Below, piece after piece: positions 47,714-57,171 of a stretch of DNA of 64,000 nucleotides. Below the pieces are notes generated by a model, which was given only the letters and a program-made list of their open reading frames with translations, was not told where the DNA came from and made no database searches. The stretch comes from Bacillus sp. OK048 (GTDB lineage Bacteria; Bacillota; Bacilli; Bacillales; Cytobacillaceae). The DNA lies in assembly GCF_900103525.1 (NCBI RefSeq), contig NZ_FNHN01000003.1, positions 372,001 to 436,000 of the forward strand, written 5' to 3'. The position numbers and the translations under genes were made by a program. Position 1 is the first letter of the stretch, and each line of letters opens with the position of its first letter.

Positions 47714-49348
47714 CTAGACACCCTCCTTATCCACTTTTTCCCTTTGAACTTGATCATCAGGTATATTTATTTTTGTTTCTGAAAGTGCTGATTCAATTTC
47801 CCTTTTTAAACCGTACCAATTTTTATTTGTATGAGCAGCAATCCATATTTCACCATTTTTGTTTTGCACCCAAATTCTTCGATGATTCCAGTATGCTCCT
47901 TGCATAACACCAATCATAAAGAGAATACCACCCATGGCAATAATCCAAATCGTCAAGTCTTTACGAACGGTTAAAGCAGTAACGTTTTTGGTTTCGATTC
48001 CTTTAAAAGCCATTTTAAATTGATTATCACCTAATGGTTCAATGGTTTGTTGAATGGCAACAAAACTTGTTTCCCCATTCGGCACTTCTGGTGATGTCAT
48101 TTTAAAAACAAAGGCAGGATTATTGGGAATTCTTGATTTTGTTGTAGGCTCCCCATTATCCGCAAATTCAAAGTCTGGGAAAAAGCTTAACACTTCAACC
48201 CCATATCCATTTCCAAGGTCATATTTTTCCTGTGGATCATACAGACTTATTTTTACATCACCAAATGTTTTCCCAGATTCCTTATTGGTTAATGAAAAAG
48301 TCATTGTATTTAGTTCATCGAGTTTGTAGTCTACTTGATATAAAGCAAATTTTTCAAATTTCAATGGCTGATTTACGCGAATTTTGTGTTCTTTTACTTT
48401 TTCTAACTCTGGCTGTTCCCCTGGAATAGCAGGCCCAACTCTTTTATAAAGAACTGCATTTGTCTGATAATTTTTAACAACCATCCCTGCTCGGTCAATT
48501 GCAGCTTCGAATGCTTTGTTTTCTTTATCTTTGTCATAGTTTTCTAAAATAAACTTTTCATTCGCTACATAATATTGACCATCCGTTTCAGGGACGACCT
48601 TTGTTTCACCTTCACGAAGCCATAGAACCTTATCAATATACATTCCGGGAACAAAACGCAGCATACCACCAATTAGGAAAATGATTAATCCAACATGATT
48701 CACGTATGGTCCCCAACGAGAAAAACGACCTTTTTCAGCAAGCAAATCTCCGTTTTCTTCCCTTACATGATAACGTTTAGACTTTAATCGTTGTTTAACT
48801 GCGTCTATGTCCTTTTCATCAACATTTTCGCTTATTCCAAACACACGTTGCCGCTTTAAAAACCCTTCATGTCTTGTTACTTTTTGTGCTTTTAGTGCCT
48901 TATATAGGGGTACCACCCTGTCTAGACTACAAATCACCAGGGAAATACCAATCATGGCTATTAAAACTAGATACCACCAGGAACTGTACAAATTATTAAG
49001 GCCTAATTCATAGTATAGTTTTCCAAACCAACCATACTCTTCTTTGTAGTATTCTGCGGCAGGCAGCGTAGGAGGTATGTACATTTCTTGTGGAAGAATC
49101 GTCCCAGCTGCAGAAGCAACTAATGTGATAACAATTAGCCACACACCTACTTTAACGGATGAAAAAAAGTTCCATATTTTATCAACGATGGACTTATTAT
49201 ATGTTTGTGAGCGGCGCGCACTACCTTCATAACGCATATCGAGCAGTGGTTTATCTTGAGACTGTTCATCTAATACCTTTCCACATGCCTCACACAATAC
49301 GGTCCCATGTGGATTAACATGACCGCATTCACATTTGACATCTTTCAT
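47714..49348 (-). CDS. resB: Cytochrome c biogenesis protein ResB (Ccs1)
   Basis: This is the partner of ResC in system II cytochrome c maturation. The 544 residues start with a zinc-ribbon-like CECGH...CEACGK (about 5-22), have membrane helices near 68-88, 125-145, 208-228 and 462-482, and a large extracytoplasmic domain between the third and fourth. This is the ResB topology. It lies 23 bases after resA. Confidence 0.94.
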   Translation of the reverse strand: MKDVKCECGHVNPHGTVLCEACGKVLDEQSQDKPLLDMRYEGSARRSQTYNKSIVDKIWNFFSSVKVGVWLIVITLVASAAGTILPQEMYIPPTLPAAEYYKEEYGWFGKLYYELGLNNLYSSWWYLVLIAMIGISLVICSLDRVVPLYKALKAQKVTRHEGFLKRQRVFGISENVDEKDIDAVKQRLKSKRYHVREENGDLLAEKGRFSRWGPYVNHVGLIIFLIGGMLRFVPGMYIDKVLWLREGETKVVPETDGQYYVANEKFILENYDKDKENKAFEAAIDRAGMVVKNYQTNAVLYKRVGPAIPGEQPELEKVKEHKIRVNQPLKFEKFALYQVDYKLDELNTMTFSLTNKESGKTFGDVKISLYDPQEKYDLGNGYGVEVLSFFPDFEFADNGEPTTKSRIPNNPAFVFKMTSPEVPNGETSFVAIQQTIEPLGDNQFKMAFKGIETKNVTALTVRKDLTIWIIAMGGILFMIGVMQGAYWNHRRIWVQNKNGEIWIAAHTNKNWYGLKREIESALSETKINIPDDQVQREKVDKEGV

Positions 49349-49371
49349 TGCTAAAAACTCCCTACAACCCC

Positions 49372-49899
49372 TTAAGGTTTAATTTTCTCCATAAACTCCC
49401 TGACCGTTCTTTCTGTTAGTGTACCTGTATGATATTTAACCACTTTCCCATCTTTATCAATTAAAAATGTAGCCGGAAGCGGGTTAATACCATATGCCGT
49501 TTGAACCTGTCCGTCTTTTGTATCGATTACGATTGGGAAATCTAACTTCTTGCGTTCTGCAAATTGATTAACAGCTAATTCTGACTCACTAACATTAACC
49601 GCCAGCACTTGTACCCCGCTGTCCTTGAAATGGTTATATTGATTATTAATATAAGGCATTTCTGCTTCACACGGCTTACACCAAGTTCCCCAGAAATTTA
49701 AAAATACCCCCTGCCCCTTATAATCAGAAAGCTTATGCTTTTCACCGTTCATATCAACCAATACAAAATCTGGTGCTTGTTTTCCCACTGCAACTTTTAT
49801 ACGGTTATCCTTCGTCAGGTTGGCATACAACGTGTAAACAACGGCAGAACCAAGAATGACTAGAATGATAGTTCTCATAATTAATCGCCGTTTTTTCAT
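49372..49899 (-). CDS. resA: Thiol-disulfide oxidoreductase ResA
   Basis: This membrane-anchored thioredoxin-fold protein reduces apocytochrome c cysteines before haem attachment. The 175 residues have an N-terminal signal anchor (about 8-25), active site WCKPCEAEMP (CxxC at about 74-77), and the ResA-specific Glu in the CEAE segment and the cis-Pro region INPLPATFLID near 143-152. It heads resABC. Confidence 0.95.
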   Translation of the reverse strand: MKKRRLIMRTIILVILGSAVVYTLYANLTKDNRIKVAVGKQAPDFVLVDMNGEKHKLSDYKGQGVFLNFWGTWCKPCEAEMPYINNQYNHFKDSGVQVLAVNVSESELAVNQFAERKKLDFPIVIDTKDGQVQTAYGINPLPATFLIDKDGKVVKYHTGTLTERTVREFMEKIKP

Positions 49900-49927
49900 A
49901 TTTCTCCCCCCTGTAAATCACAATTTC

Positions 49928-49951
49928 TAGACACAATTAGTCTAAATTATA
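49928..49951 (-). promoter_or_regulatory. resA promoter -10 and downstream dyad
   Basis: A perfect TATAAT (49946-49951, preceded by TGA) has no good -35, which suits activation by a regulator such as ResD. Just downstream is the dyad TAGAC-N7-GTCTA (49928-49944). The promoter assignment is tentative. Confidence 0.4.
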
Positions 49952-50003
49952 TCATTTTTCACTGTGTTTATAGTAATTACTCACTGGTACAATTGTGACA
50001 TAT

Positions 50004-50741
50004 TTATGAATTTTTTTTAGTTGACTCTAACGATAATCCCCTTAATAACTTTACCTCATGATGTGTTAGCTCTCTTGCATCCCCAGCAGAGAGGCCATGT
50101 AAAGTTAAAAAACCATAGCGTTCACGTTTTAATTTCAGAACTTCATGTCCGATTGCTTCAAACATCCTTCTAACCTGACGATTACGGCCTTCATGAATGA
50201 TAATTTCAATGATAGAAGTTTGCTTTTGCTTATCTACTGAAAGCATCTTAACTTTAGCCGGTGCAGTTTTTCCATCTTCAAGATGGATCCCTCTTTCTAA
50301 CTTTCTAAGGTTCTCCTTTGAAGGGATTCCCTTTGTTTTTGCGACATAAACTTTATCAATTTGATTGCGAGGATGCATTAGTAAATTAGCGAACTCCCCG
50401 TCATTTGTTAACAGTAATAATCCGGAAGTATCATAATCAAGTCGTCCTACAGGGAAAATTCTTTCTTGAATATATGGAAAGAAATCCGTTACAACCTTTC
50501 TTCCTTTATCATCACTAACACTCGAAATAACGCCACGAGGTTTGTATAGAAGAAAATATACCGGTTCCTCCTTCTCAATTTGAATACCATTCACTTCAAC
50601 TCTGTCAGAAGGTGTTACTTTCACCCCCAGCTCCGTAACAACTTTCCCATTTACTTTTACTTTTCCTTCTTTAATCAATTCTTCAGACTTCCTTCTCGAT
50701 GCGATTCCTGCCCGAGCAATTACCTTTTGCAATCTTTCCAA
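50004..50741 (-). CDS. rluB: 23S rRNA pseudouridine synthase RluB
   Basis: The 245 residues begin with an S4 RNA-binding domain (MERLQKVIARAGIASRRKSEE, read in parts, about 1-60) and continue with the RsuA-family catalytic domain. The catalytic Asp is in GRLDYDTSG (about 101-109); RNRQVRRMFE near 190 is the family signature. The start is TTG 50741 with TGAGGTGG upstream; the frame continues 24 codons further but without conservation. It lies between spmB and resA. Confidence 0.94.
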   Translation of the reverse strand: MERLQKVIARAGIASRRKSEELIKEGKVKVNGKVVTELGVKVTPSDRVEVNGIQIEKEEPVYFLLYKPRGVISSVSDDKGRKVVTDFFPYIQERIFPVGRLDYDTSGLLLLTNDGEFANLLMHPRNQIDKVYVAKTKGIPSKENLRKLERGIHLEDGKTAPAKVKMLSVDKQKQTSIIEIIIHEGRNRQVRRMFEAIGHEVLKLKRERYGFLTLHGLSAGDARELTHHEVKLLRGLSLESTKKNS

Positions 50742-50781
50742 TATGATCCACCTCAGCTGTTTGCCTTTATTTTGAATACCG

Positions 50782-50794
50782 GGTGCCTGGCACC
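50782..50794. repeat. Short GGTGCC-T-GGCACC dyad
   Basis: A 6-bp perfect inverted repeat with a one-base centre, in the non-coding stretch upstream of rluB. I recall similar GGTGCC dyads scattered in Bacillaceae intergenic DNA, but only one copy is visible here. Confidence 0.4.
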
Positions 50795-50891
50795 GCAGTT
50801 TACTAGGAAACAAATTTGTTATTCTTACCTAATGAATTATGACACAAAACCGACCTTTTTCAAAGTAACGGCTATTCTATCTAAATAAAAA

Positions 50892-50938
50892 TAAAAAAAC
50901 AGGCTCCCATTTATGTTTAGCTCTTCAGGAACCTGCTT
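50892..50938 (-). terminator. Intrinsic terminator after spmB
   Basis: AGCAGGTTCC/GGGAGCCTGTT arms (two wobble pairs) with a long loop are followed by seven T on the minus strand. Confidence 0.65.
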
Positions 50939-50969
50939 ACTATTTACGATTCTAGCCACTCAAATTAGT

Positions 50970-51515
50970 TTAATTTGCACCGAATATTAGTACCACTACT
51001 GTAATAGCCACTATGATTCCAACAACGTCAGCAAGAAGTCCCACCTTGAGTGCATCCCCCATTTTTTTGATCCCGACAGCTCCAAAATAAACAGTTAACA
51101 CATAAAAGGTAGTATCTGTACTTCCCTGCAAAACCGATGCAAGCCTCCCAATAAAAGAATCAGGACCATATACCGCAATTAAATCACTTGTCATCCCAAG
51201 TGCAGCTGTTCCGGATATTGGTCTAATAAAGATGAGAGGAACAATTTCTGCCGGGACACCGATCGCCTCCATCGCTGGTCTAATCCAATTCATTAATGCG
51301 TCAAGGGCACCCGAAGCCCGAAAGACGGTAATCGCAACAAGCATCCCTACAAGAAATGGAATAATCGAAACAGCGATTTTGATTCCTTCTTTTCCCCCTT
51401 CAACAAAGCTCTCATAAGTTGGAACTTGTTTAATGGTTCCATATAGAAGGATAAAACCGATTAGTATAGGAATAAAACTTAGTGAAATAAGCGAAAGAAA
51501 TTCCATTGTTTTCAT
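50970..51515 (-). CDS. spmB: Spore maturation protein B
   Basis: An integral membrane protein with a nucleoside-transporter gate domain that, with SpmA, is needed for spore-core dehydration. The 181 residues have about five helices, the gate motif GGKEGIKIAVSIIPFLVGMLVA-type segment (about 41-62) and RPISGTAALGMTSDLI near 97-112. It overlaps spmA by four bases. Confidence 0.95.
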   Translation of the reverse strand: MKTMEFLSLISLSFIPILIGFILLYGTIKQVPTYESFVEGGKEGIKIAVSIIPFLVGMLVAITVFRASGALDALMNWIRPAMEAIGVPAEIVPLIFIRPISGTAALGMTSDLIAVYGPDSFIGRLASVLQGSTDTTFYVLTVYFGAVGIKKMGDALKVGLLADVVGIIVAITVVVLIFGAN

Positions 51516-52099
51516 CCTTTACGACTTCTTCGTTTATAAAAATAACGGTCTATCATAACTGCTCCGAGCATTGAAATAATCGTTGCAATTAATGTTGGGA
51601 CAACAATTTCTGTTGGGGAGGCAGAGTTGTAATTCATTCGGATTGCAATAACCGTTGTTGGGATAATCGTAATGCTTGCAGTATTAATCGCCAAAAAAGT
51701 AACCATCGACCTGCTTGCTGAATTCTTTCCGCCATTTAATTGTTTTAATTCTTCCATGGCTTTTATCCCAAGTGGTGTAGCTGCATTACCTAATCCAAAC
51801 ATATTGGCAATCATATTTGACAATATATAGCCCATGGCAGGGTGATTCGATGGCACATCAGGAAATAACCGTTTTACTAATGGACGAAATAGCTTTGACA
51901 ATTTATCAAGTAATCCGGATTCCTCAGCAATCCGCATCATTCCCAACCAAAACACTAGAATGCTGATCAATCCGATACAAAGAGTCACAGCTTCCTTTGC
52001 TCCATCAAATATCGCCTTATTCACCTCTTCCAATGTCCCATTAAACATTGCAAAAATAAAGCCAACGATCGTCATAAAAACCCAAATATAATTAACCAT
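51512..52099 (-). CDS. spmA: Spore maturation protein A
   Basis: A 195-residue membrane protein starting MVNYIWVFMTIVGFIFAM. It includes the gate-like region AVTLCIGLISILVFWLGMMRIAE (read in parts, about 36-58) and SNMIANMFGLGNAATPLGIKAM near 90-111 that marks SpmA. It overlaps dacB by eight bases, giving the conserved dacB-spmA-spmB operon (SigE-controlled in B. subtilis). Confidence 0.95.
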   Translation of the reverse strand: MVNYIWVFMTIVGFIFAMFNGTLEEVNKAIFDGAKEAVTLCIGLISILVFWLGMMRIAEESGLLDKLSKLFRPLVKRLFPDVPSNHPAMGYILSNMIANMFGLGNAATPLGIKAMEELKQLNGGKNSASRSMVTFLAINTASITIIPTTVIAIRMNYNSASPTEIVVPTLIATIISMLGAVMIDRYFYKRRSRKG

Positions 52100-53237
52100 T
52101 TAGTTTCACGCCTATAACGGATAGAAAAATATCTTTTAATGAATCAAATAGTCCCTTCTTCTTCTCGGGACCTCCCTGATAATAAATAGGTGTTTCTCTT
52201 ACCACTTTTCCATCAAGGAAAACCTGGGCTTTACCAACAGCTTCTCCGTTATGCTCGGTGTGGTCCCAATCCTCTCCCGGTTTATTCAATTTATATTTAA
52301 TAGAGAACAAGTCCATTTCCTCATTTGTGGCCGGGTAAACAATGGTTCTTTTTAAATAAAGATGTTTTTGATAAATTTTATTTGTTTTTATATCTATTTT
52401 TCCTTTTGACAACACTTCTGCCATATCATAGGTTTTAAAACCATTTTCATACATCGCAATGTGGTCATTCCAATCATCTGAAGCATTCAATGTAACAGCA
52501 ATTAAACTCATGTCCCCCCTGTTTGCAGTTGTAACAAGAGTTCTTTTTGCACGTTTTGTATAGCCCGTTTTCCCGCCGGTTGTATATTTGTATTTTGTTA
52601 ATAAGCGGTTTTTGTTCTTCCACTCACGGTCCCAATTTTCAGTGGGATTTGGTGCTTTATATTTCTTGGTTCCAGCGATTTTTTGATATGTTTTATTTTG
52701 CATTGCATACCGGGTTAACAAAGCCATATCATAGGCAGTTGAAAAGTGGTCTTCATGGTCATCTAGACCATGAGGATTAGAAAAATGTGTATTTAACATG
52801 CCAATCTCATTTGCTTTTTGGTTCATCAGATAAACAAACCCATCTAAGCTCCCCCCTACATGTTCAGCAATGGCAATGGCTGTGTCATTTCCAGACCTTA
52901 GCATTAAGCCATATACTAAATGCTTGAGCTTGATTTTTTCCCCCGGTTTTAAGTACACAGTCGACCCTTCCGCTCGGGTAGCTTGTTCACTTACTGTCAC
53001 TAGTTCATTCATTTTACCCGATTCGATAGCAAGAATCGCTGTCATTATTTTTGTAATACTCGCGATCCTTCTTTTTGTGTGGGCATCTTTCTCAAATAGG
53101 ACACGCCCTGATTCTTGCTCCATTAGAACTGCACCACGTGCACTTACGGAAACGGAAGCATCCACCTTTTGAGGAATGTTTGTAATGAATAGTGAGACCA
53201 TGAGGGCAAAAATGACTAGCTTCCAAATCATTCTCAT
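52092..53237 (-). CDS. dacB: D-alanyl-D-alanine carboxypeptidase DacB (PBP5*)
   Basis: A sporulation-specific DD-carboxypeptidase that limits cross-linking in the spore cortex. The 381 residues have a signal peptide ending near VDA (about 27), SxxK motif SITK at 60-63, SGN near 118-120 and KTG (GGKTGYTKRA) near 222. The C-terminal domain typical of PBP5-type enzymes follows. It is upstream of spmAB. Confidence 0.95.
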   Translation of the reverse strand: MRMIWKLVIFALMVSLFITNIPQKVDASVSVSARGAVLMEQESGRVLFEKDAHTKRRIASITKIMTAILAIESGKMNELVTVSEQATRAEGSTVYLKPGEKIKLKHLVYGLMLRSGNDTAIAIAEHVGGSLDGFVYLMNQKANEIGMLNTHFSNPHGLDDHEDHFSTAYDMALLTRYAMQNKTYQKIAGTKKYKAPNPTENWDREWKNKNRLLTKYKYTTGGKTGYTKRAKRTLVTTANRGDMSLIAVTLNASDDWNDHIAMYENGFKTYDMAEVLSKGKIDIKTNKIYQKHLYLKRTIVYPATNEEMDLFSIKYKLNKPGEDWDHTEHNGEAVGKAQVFLDGKVVRETPIYYQGGPEKKKGLFDSLKDIFLSVIGVKLNG

Positions 53238-53330
53238 AAGTTTACCTCGTCCCCTTCTTTGCTTCTTTTTACGATACTTGTTCTCTAAAATTTTATGCAG
53301 GACAAGGCTTGATATGACAACTTGTCTTTA

Positions 53331-53366
53331 AAAATGAAAAAGACAACCAGCATCATGCCGATTGTC
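53331..53366 (-). terminator. Probable terminator after the SOD-family gene
   Basis: GACAA/TTGTC and inner GC arms with mismatches are followed by TTTTTC on the minus strand. Confidence 0.55.
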
Positions 53367-53372
53367 AAAGGT

Positions 53373-54263
53373 TTAAAATGCTGGCCATTTGATCTCTGAA
53401 GCTTTATCAAATCTCATTTCTACATCATTCCAATTTACCAGTTTCCACCAATTATCAACATAGCCAGCCCGGTTATTCTTATACTGCAGATAATAAGCAT
53501 GCTCCCAGACATCAAGAACTAGCAGTGGAATGGTGTCCCATTGCGTTAACAACATATGTCTTTCCGATTGCAATATCTCTAGATGCCTTGCCCTTGGTGA
53601 CCATACAAGAATTGCCCACCCAACACCTTCTACCTGTTTGGCTGCTTCTGAGAACTGTTTCTTAAATTTATCGAAACTGCCAAAATAATCGTCTATTTCC
53701 CGCTTCAGGTGTCCTTGGGGACTTCCTCCCCCTTTAGGAATCATGTTTTTCCAAAAAATTGTATGCAAGTAATGTCCTGATCCATGAAAGGCTAATTCTC
53801 TTGACCAATGTTTTATTAGGGAAAAATCATTATTATCTCTAGCCTTCTTTAGGTTTAACTCTGCTTTGTTTAATCCTTCAACATAAGAGCGATGATGCTT
53901 ATCATGATGCAACTTCATGATTTCTACCGAAATATATGGTTCAAGTGCATTGTAGGCGTATGGAAGCTCTGGCAGCTGATGTCCACCTGGGGCAACAGAC
54001 TTATTCTCAACCCAGATATTTCCGACCCCTTGTTTTCGAGAAAAATAATCTTCCATTTGCCCATGAATTTCTTCGGCCTTTGTCTGAAGGTTTAACATGT
54101 CATGATCTGATAATGATTGGCTTGTATTTTCTATCAACTCAGTGAAATGTTCAAGCTGCTCCCATAACTCTACGTTATCATTCACTTCTTCTGATTCAAG
54201 AAATTGTTTCATTTCCTCATTCCAATCAAAGAGATCGTGAACATACTGACTAAAGCGGTTCAT
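53373..54263 (-). CDS. Fe/Mn superoxide dismutase family protein with N-terminal extension
   Basis: From MNRFSQYVHDLFDWNEEM (297 residues), an extra helical domain of about 95 residues precedes a complete SOD domain. Metal ligands are visible as His in MKLHHDKHHRSYV, His in GSGHYLHTIF, and Asp plus His in LDVWEHAYYLQY. It is similar in layout to the extended SodF-type proteins of Bacillus. Fe versus Mn preference cannot be read. AAGGTGGG precedes ATG 54263; the frame is open 40 codons upstream without conservation. Confidence 0.87.
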   Translation of the reverse strand: MNRFSQYVHDLFDWNEEMKQFLESEEVNDNVELWEQLEHFTELIENTSQSLSDHDMLNLQTKAEEIHGQMEDYFSRKQGVGNIWVENKSVAPGGHQLPELPYAYNALEPYISVEIMKLHHDKHHRSYVEGLNKAELNLKKARDNNDFSLIKHWSRELAFHGSGHYLHTIFWKNMIPKGGGSPQGHLKREIDDYFGSFDKFKKQFSEAAKQVEGVGWAILVWSPRARHLEILQSERHMLLTQWDTIPLLVLDVWEHAYYLQYKNNRAGYVDNWWKLVNWNDVEMRFDKASEIKWPAF

Positions 54264-54345
54264 TCTAATCCCACCTTTTAATTTGAATCTAACTAAAAGG
54301 TATGAAAAATATTCGAGATTATGAACAACTGAATCTATTCCAAGC

Positions 54346-54371
54346 GAAAAAACTGCCCATATGGACAGTTT
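54346..54371 (-). terminator. Intrinsic terminator after ypuI
   Basis: AAACTG-CCATATGG-CAGTTT arms are followed by TTTTTTC on the minus strand. Confidence 0.75.
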
Positions 54372-54382
54372 CCCGTTAAACA

Positions 54383-54871
54383 TTATTTAGATTGAATCAT
54401 TTTTGTACGATAATCTGTTTCATAGTATTCAAGTTCTTCTCTTAGTCTTTGAAACTCACCTTCGAGTCCTTTAAATAAATTCTGAACACTTTCAGGTACG
54501 TGATTAAAAAACTTAATCGAATTCTTTCCAGTATAGGCAGATCGACTATCTTCAAACCATGCGTCTTTTTTAGGTGAGAAAAATTCCTCAATACACTGAT
54601 GGAAAATTCGATAAAGAGTTTTTTCAGCAGTCGCTTTCTGAAACGGTTCACTCAGTAAAATGACTGAACATGCATCTAAGCCTTCCTCACAGTACACAAG
54701 CAGTTTTCTTAGATTTGATAGAATTAATTTATAATAGGCCTCATCGCCTGATAGCTGTTGTTCCATTTGTGAAATAGTTGTTTCATTTAAAAAATTTTCA
54801 AATGTACTAATAGAAGAAGTTAAAAATCCCGCCACATCTTGTAGCTGTGTTTTAACTAATGAATTTCCCAT
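54383..54871 (-). CDS. ypuI: YpuI-like DUF3907 protein
   Basis: From MGNSLVKTQLQDVAGFL (about 162 residues), a helical soluble protein with FENFLNETTISQMEQQL near 27-43 and a C-terminal FFNHVPESVQNLFKGLEGEF segment, as in B. subtilis YpuI located near scpAB. AAGGGGTGC fixes the start; the longer frame is not conserved. Function is unknown. Confidence 0.85.
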   Translation of the reverse strand: MGNSLVKTQLQDVAGFLTSSISTFENFLNETTISQMEQQLSGDEAYYKLILSNLRKLLVYCEEGLDACSVILLSEPFQKATAEKTLYRIFHQCIEEFFSPKKDAWFEDSRSAYTGKNSIKFFNHVPESVQNLFKGLEGEFQRLREELEYYETDYRTKMIQSK

Positions 54872-54902
54872 CTTAGCACCCCTTAAATTCTTTTTTACAT
54901 TG

Positions 54903-55322
54903 TTATTTCGGCTGTTTAATAAAATCGAGCGGAGAACTAATTTCAAAGTTATTATTTTGCTTAACAGTTAGCACGATTTCTGGTAGCTTTTCAAAGTCAA
55001 TATCTTGGAAATAAGATGCAAATTCATGTTTTGAGTTGATATATAACCGCTTTCGATTACGCAAACCTGGGTTCTTAATTAAACATACTAAAGCAACAAT
55101 ATCCTTAAAAGTAACTTGGATATCACCTTTTGTTAAAATTGGGTTTTGCTGATAAGGGGTGAATTCTTGGAAAGATTCATCAAAGTATCTCACATATAAA
55201 ACATGTAGTGTCTTTTCCACAGAACCTTCCATAAATGTTACTTCACTTCTATTAAAAAAGTCTTCTGAAGTATTGGATTTTTCCTTTTCTAATTCGTACC
55301 CGATACATTCTTTTATAAACAA
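54903..55322 (-). CDS. Unknown protein between scpB and ypuI
   Basis: A 139-residue protein starting at TTG 55322 (AGGGGA eight bases upstream; an alternative TTG at 55331 is too close to that site). It is soluble, mixed alpha/beta, with no membrane helix and no motif that I recognise. The segments TLHVLYVRYFDESFQEFTPY (about 39-58) and ITLTKGD-like ILTKGDIQVTFKDIVALV stand out as conserved-looking. It lies 31 bases upstream of ypuI and may be co-transcribed with it. Confidence 0.6.
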   Translation of the reverse strand: MFIKECIGYELEKEKSNTSEDFFNRSEVTFMEGSVEKTLHVLYVRYFDESFQEFTPYQQNPILTKGDIQVTFKDIVALVCLIKNPGLRNRKRLYINSKHEFASYFQDIDFEKLPEIVLTVKQNNNFEISSPLDFIKQPK

Positions 55323-55411
55323 ATAAATCAATCCCCTTTTTTCATTACTAAAAAGTTGAATTTTCGGAATTCCTTATAAAATCCCTTCTATCTTATCACA
55401 ATTAGAGGTTT

Positions 55412-55999
55412 TTAAGAATTTATAGTGTCTTGAAATTTTTCAAAGAATAAATCTGCTTCTTCCTGAACAAATTCTTCTTCGACTCTATCGGGAAGCTTGG
55501 GCAGTTCTTCAATGTTTTTTAAACCAAAATAGTCTAGAAATTCTTTAGTAGTACCATAAAGGTAAGCCCGTCCTGAACCTTCAGCTCTTCCCACTTCGTT
55601 AATCAGTGCTTTTGACATTAAGGTATGTAGTGGTCTTTCTGTTTTTACTCCGCGTATTTCTTCAATTTCAGCTCGTGTAATCGGTTGTTTATAAGCAATA
55701 ATAGCCAATGTCTCTAAAGCTGCCTGTGACAGGGCCGAAGTATTAGGTGAGTCTACAAGTCTTTTTAGATAGGTTGCATTTTCCTTTTTTGTCGCTAGCT
55801 GATAAGAACCAGCCAGCTGGACAATCATAATCCCACGGGTGGTATCTTTTTCATATACCTGTTTCAATTCATTAATAATTTCTCCTGCTTTCAATTCCTC
55901 TACATCTAGGACTTCTGCTACATGTTTTAAAGTAAGTCCCTCATCGCCTGCAGCAAATAAAAGACTCTCCAAAATACTCTGCCAGTTAATTATATCCAA
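55412..55999 (-). CDS. scpB: Condensin accessory subunit ScpB
   Basis: The 195 residues have two winged helices (about 10-75 and 90-165). The conserved [20 protein letters not shown] and [14 protein letters not shown] segments are typical of ScpB. It binds ScpA and regulates the SMC complex in chromosome segregation. The start overlaps scpA by 14 bases. Confidence 0.95.
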   Translation of the reverse strand: MDIINWQSILESLLFAAGDEGLTLKHVAEVLDVEELKAGEIINELKQVYEKDTTRGIMIVQLAGSYQLATKKENATYLKRLVDSPNTSALSQAALETLAIIAYKQPITRAEIEEIRGVKTERPLHTLMSKALINEVGRAEGSGRAYLYGTTKEFLDYFGLKNIEELPKLPDRVEEEFVQEEADLFFEKFQDTINS

Positions 56000-56759
56000 G
56001 TTCTTGTGCTCCCTTCTTTACTGCATGAACAAAGATATCACCAAAGTTTTCATGTTGTTCAACATCAATTTCTTTTCTTTTAATTAACTCTAAAACAGCC
56101 AAAAACGTAACTACAATATGTTCCTTTGCAGGAATTGAGAACAAATCATTAAAGTTCTTACGACCTGTTATTTTCTTTAATTCACTCATAATTTCTGCCA
56201 TTCTGACTTCAATCGATATTTCTTGTCTAGCAATCTTTGTGGACATAGGGCGTTGCAGCTTTTTCCTTCTTAACAGTTTCTGAAATGCTGCCAACATATC
56301 ATATAGTGTGACATTTAATTCTGTTTTTTCCGGCTGGTTTTCCTTTGCAAAATCTGAAAGATCACTAGGAGGTTTGGTAAACATTAGTCCTCGTTCTTTC
56401 TCAAGTGACTTTAAGTCATGTGCAGCCTCTTTGTACTTTCGATACTCAATCAGTCTTTCAACCAGCTCGTCTCTTGGGTCTTCCTCATAACCCATTTCTG
56501 AATTTAATTCATCCAGTTCCTCTTCATGTTTTGGCAGTAACATTTTACTTTTAATCGCCAAAAGGCTAGCCGCCATTACTAAAAACTCGCTGGCAATATC
56601 CAATTTAAGTTCTGTCATTGTTTTTATATAGATTAAGTATTGCTCAGTAATTTGAGCAACAGGAATATCATATATATCAATTTCAAGTCGATTTATTAAA
56701 TGGAGAAGCAGGTCTAATGGACCTTCAAACGCATCAATTTTTACATTATAGTGTATCAT
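55986..56759 (-). CDS. scpA: Condensin kleisin subunit ScpA
   Basis: The kleisin that bridges SMC heads. The 257 residues start [19 protein letters not shown], the hallmark N-terminal SMC-neck-binding helix region. An acidic linker follows ([17 protein letters not shown], about 80-96), and the C-terminal winged helix has [18 protein letters not shown] residues ([14 protein letters not shown], about 222-235). It heads the scpAB pair. Confidence 0.95.
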   Translation of the reverse strand: MIHYNVKIDAFEGPLDLLLHLINRLEIDIYDIPVAQITEQYLIYIKTMTELKLDIASEFLVMAASLLAIKSKMLLPKHEEELDELNSEMGYEEDPRDELVERLIEYRKYKEAAHDLKSLEKERGLMFTKPPSDLSDFAKENQPEKTELNVTLYDMLAAFQKLLRRKKLQRPMSTKIARQEISIEVRMAEIMSELKKITGRKNFNDLFSIPAKEHIVVTFLAVLELIKRKEIDVEQHENFGDIFVHAVKKGAQELGYN

Positions 56760-56957
56760 CTTTCACCAGAATCCTTGGAGTAATTTTCAATCGTTATGCC
56801 TCTTATTAGTATAGAGTATTAATTTATGTTATCCAATAAAAAATTTATTGGAATCATCATTTATTGAAAAAGTTATGTTTGCCCATAACACTGGGCAAGC
56901 CCCCTACATATTATGAGAATGAAAAGAACAACAAAACAGTATAGGAGGTATTTGAAC

Positions 56958-57050
56958 ATGTCTGATGGTGGTTACGGTTTTGGTGGCGGATTTGCATTAA
57001 TCGTGGTTTTATTCATTCTGTTAATTATCGTTGGTGCTTCTTGGTTTTAA
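56958..57050 (+). CDS. YjcZ-family short sporulation peptide
   Basis: This 30-residue peptide starts MSDGGYGFGGGFALIVVLF. A Gly-rich N-terminus is followed by a single membrane helix ending GASWF, the YjcZ/SscA family pattern associated with spore assembly. GGAGG lies eight bases before the ATG. It lies divergently from scpA and has its own terminator. The 198-base upstream region holds a possible CATATTATG -10 near 56927. Confidence 0.85.
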   Translation: MSDGGYGFGGGFALIVVLFILLIIVGASWF

Positions 57051-57071
57051 GCTAAAGGGATAAGCACAAGG

Positions 57072-57100
57072 AAGTCCGTCTTCGATGGCGGACTTTTTTC
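57072..57100 (+). terminator. Intrinsic terminator of the YjcZ-type gene
   Basis: AAGTCCGTC/GGCGGACTT arms (one wobble) with a 6-nt loop are followed by TTTTTT on the plus strand. Confidence 0.9.
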
Positions 57101-57171
57101 AATAATTGTTCTCTGAACAAACGGTGTTTATATGCTAAACTGTACATATCTTATTAATTAGGGGTGATCTT

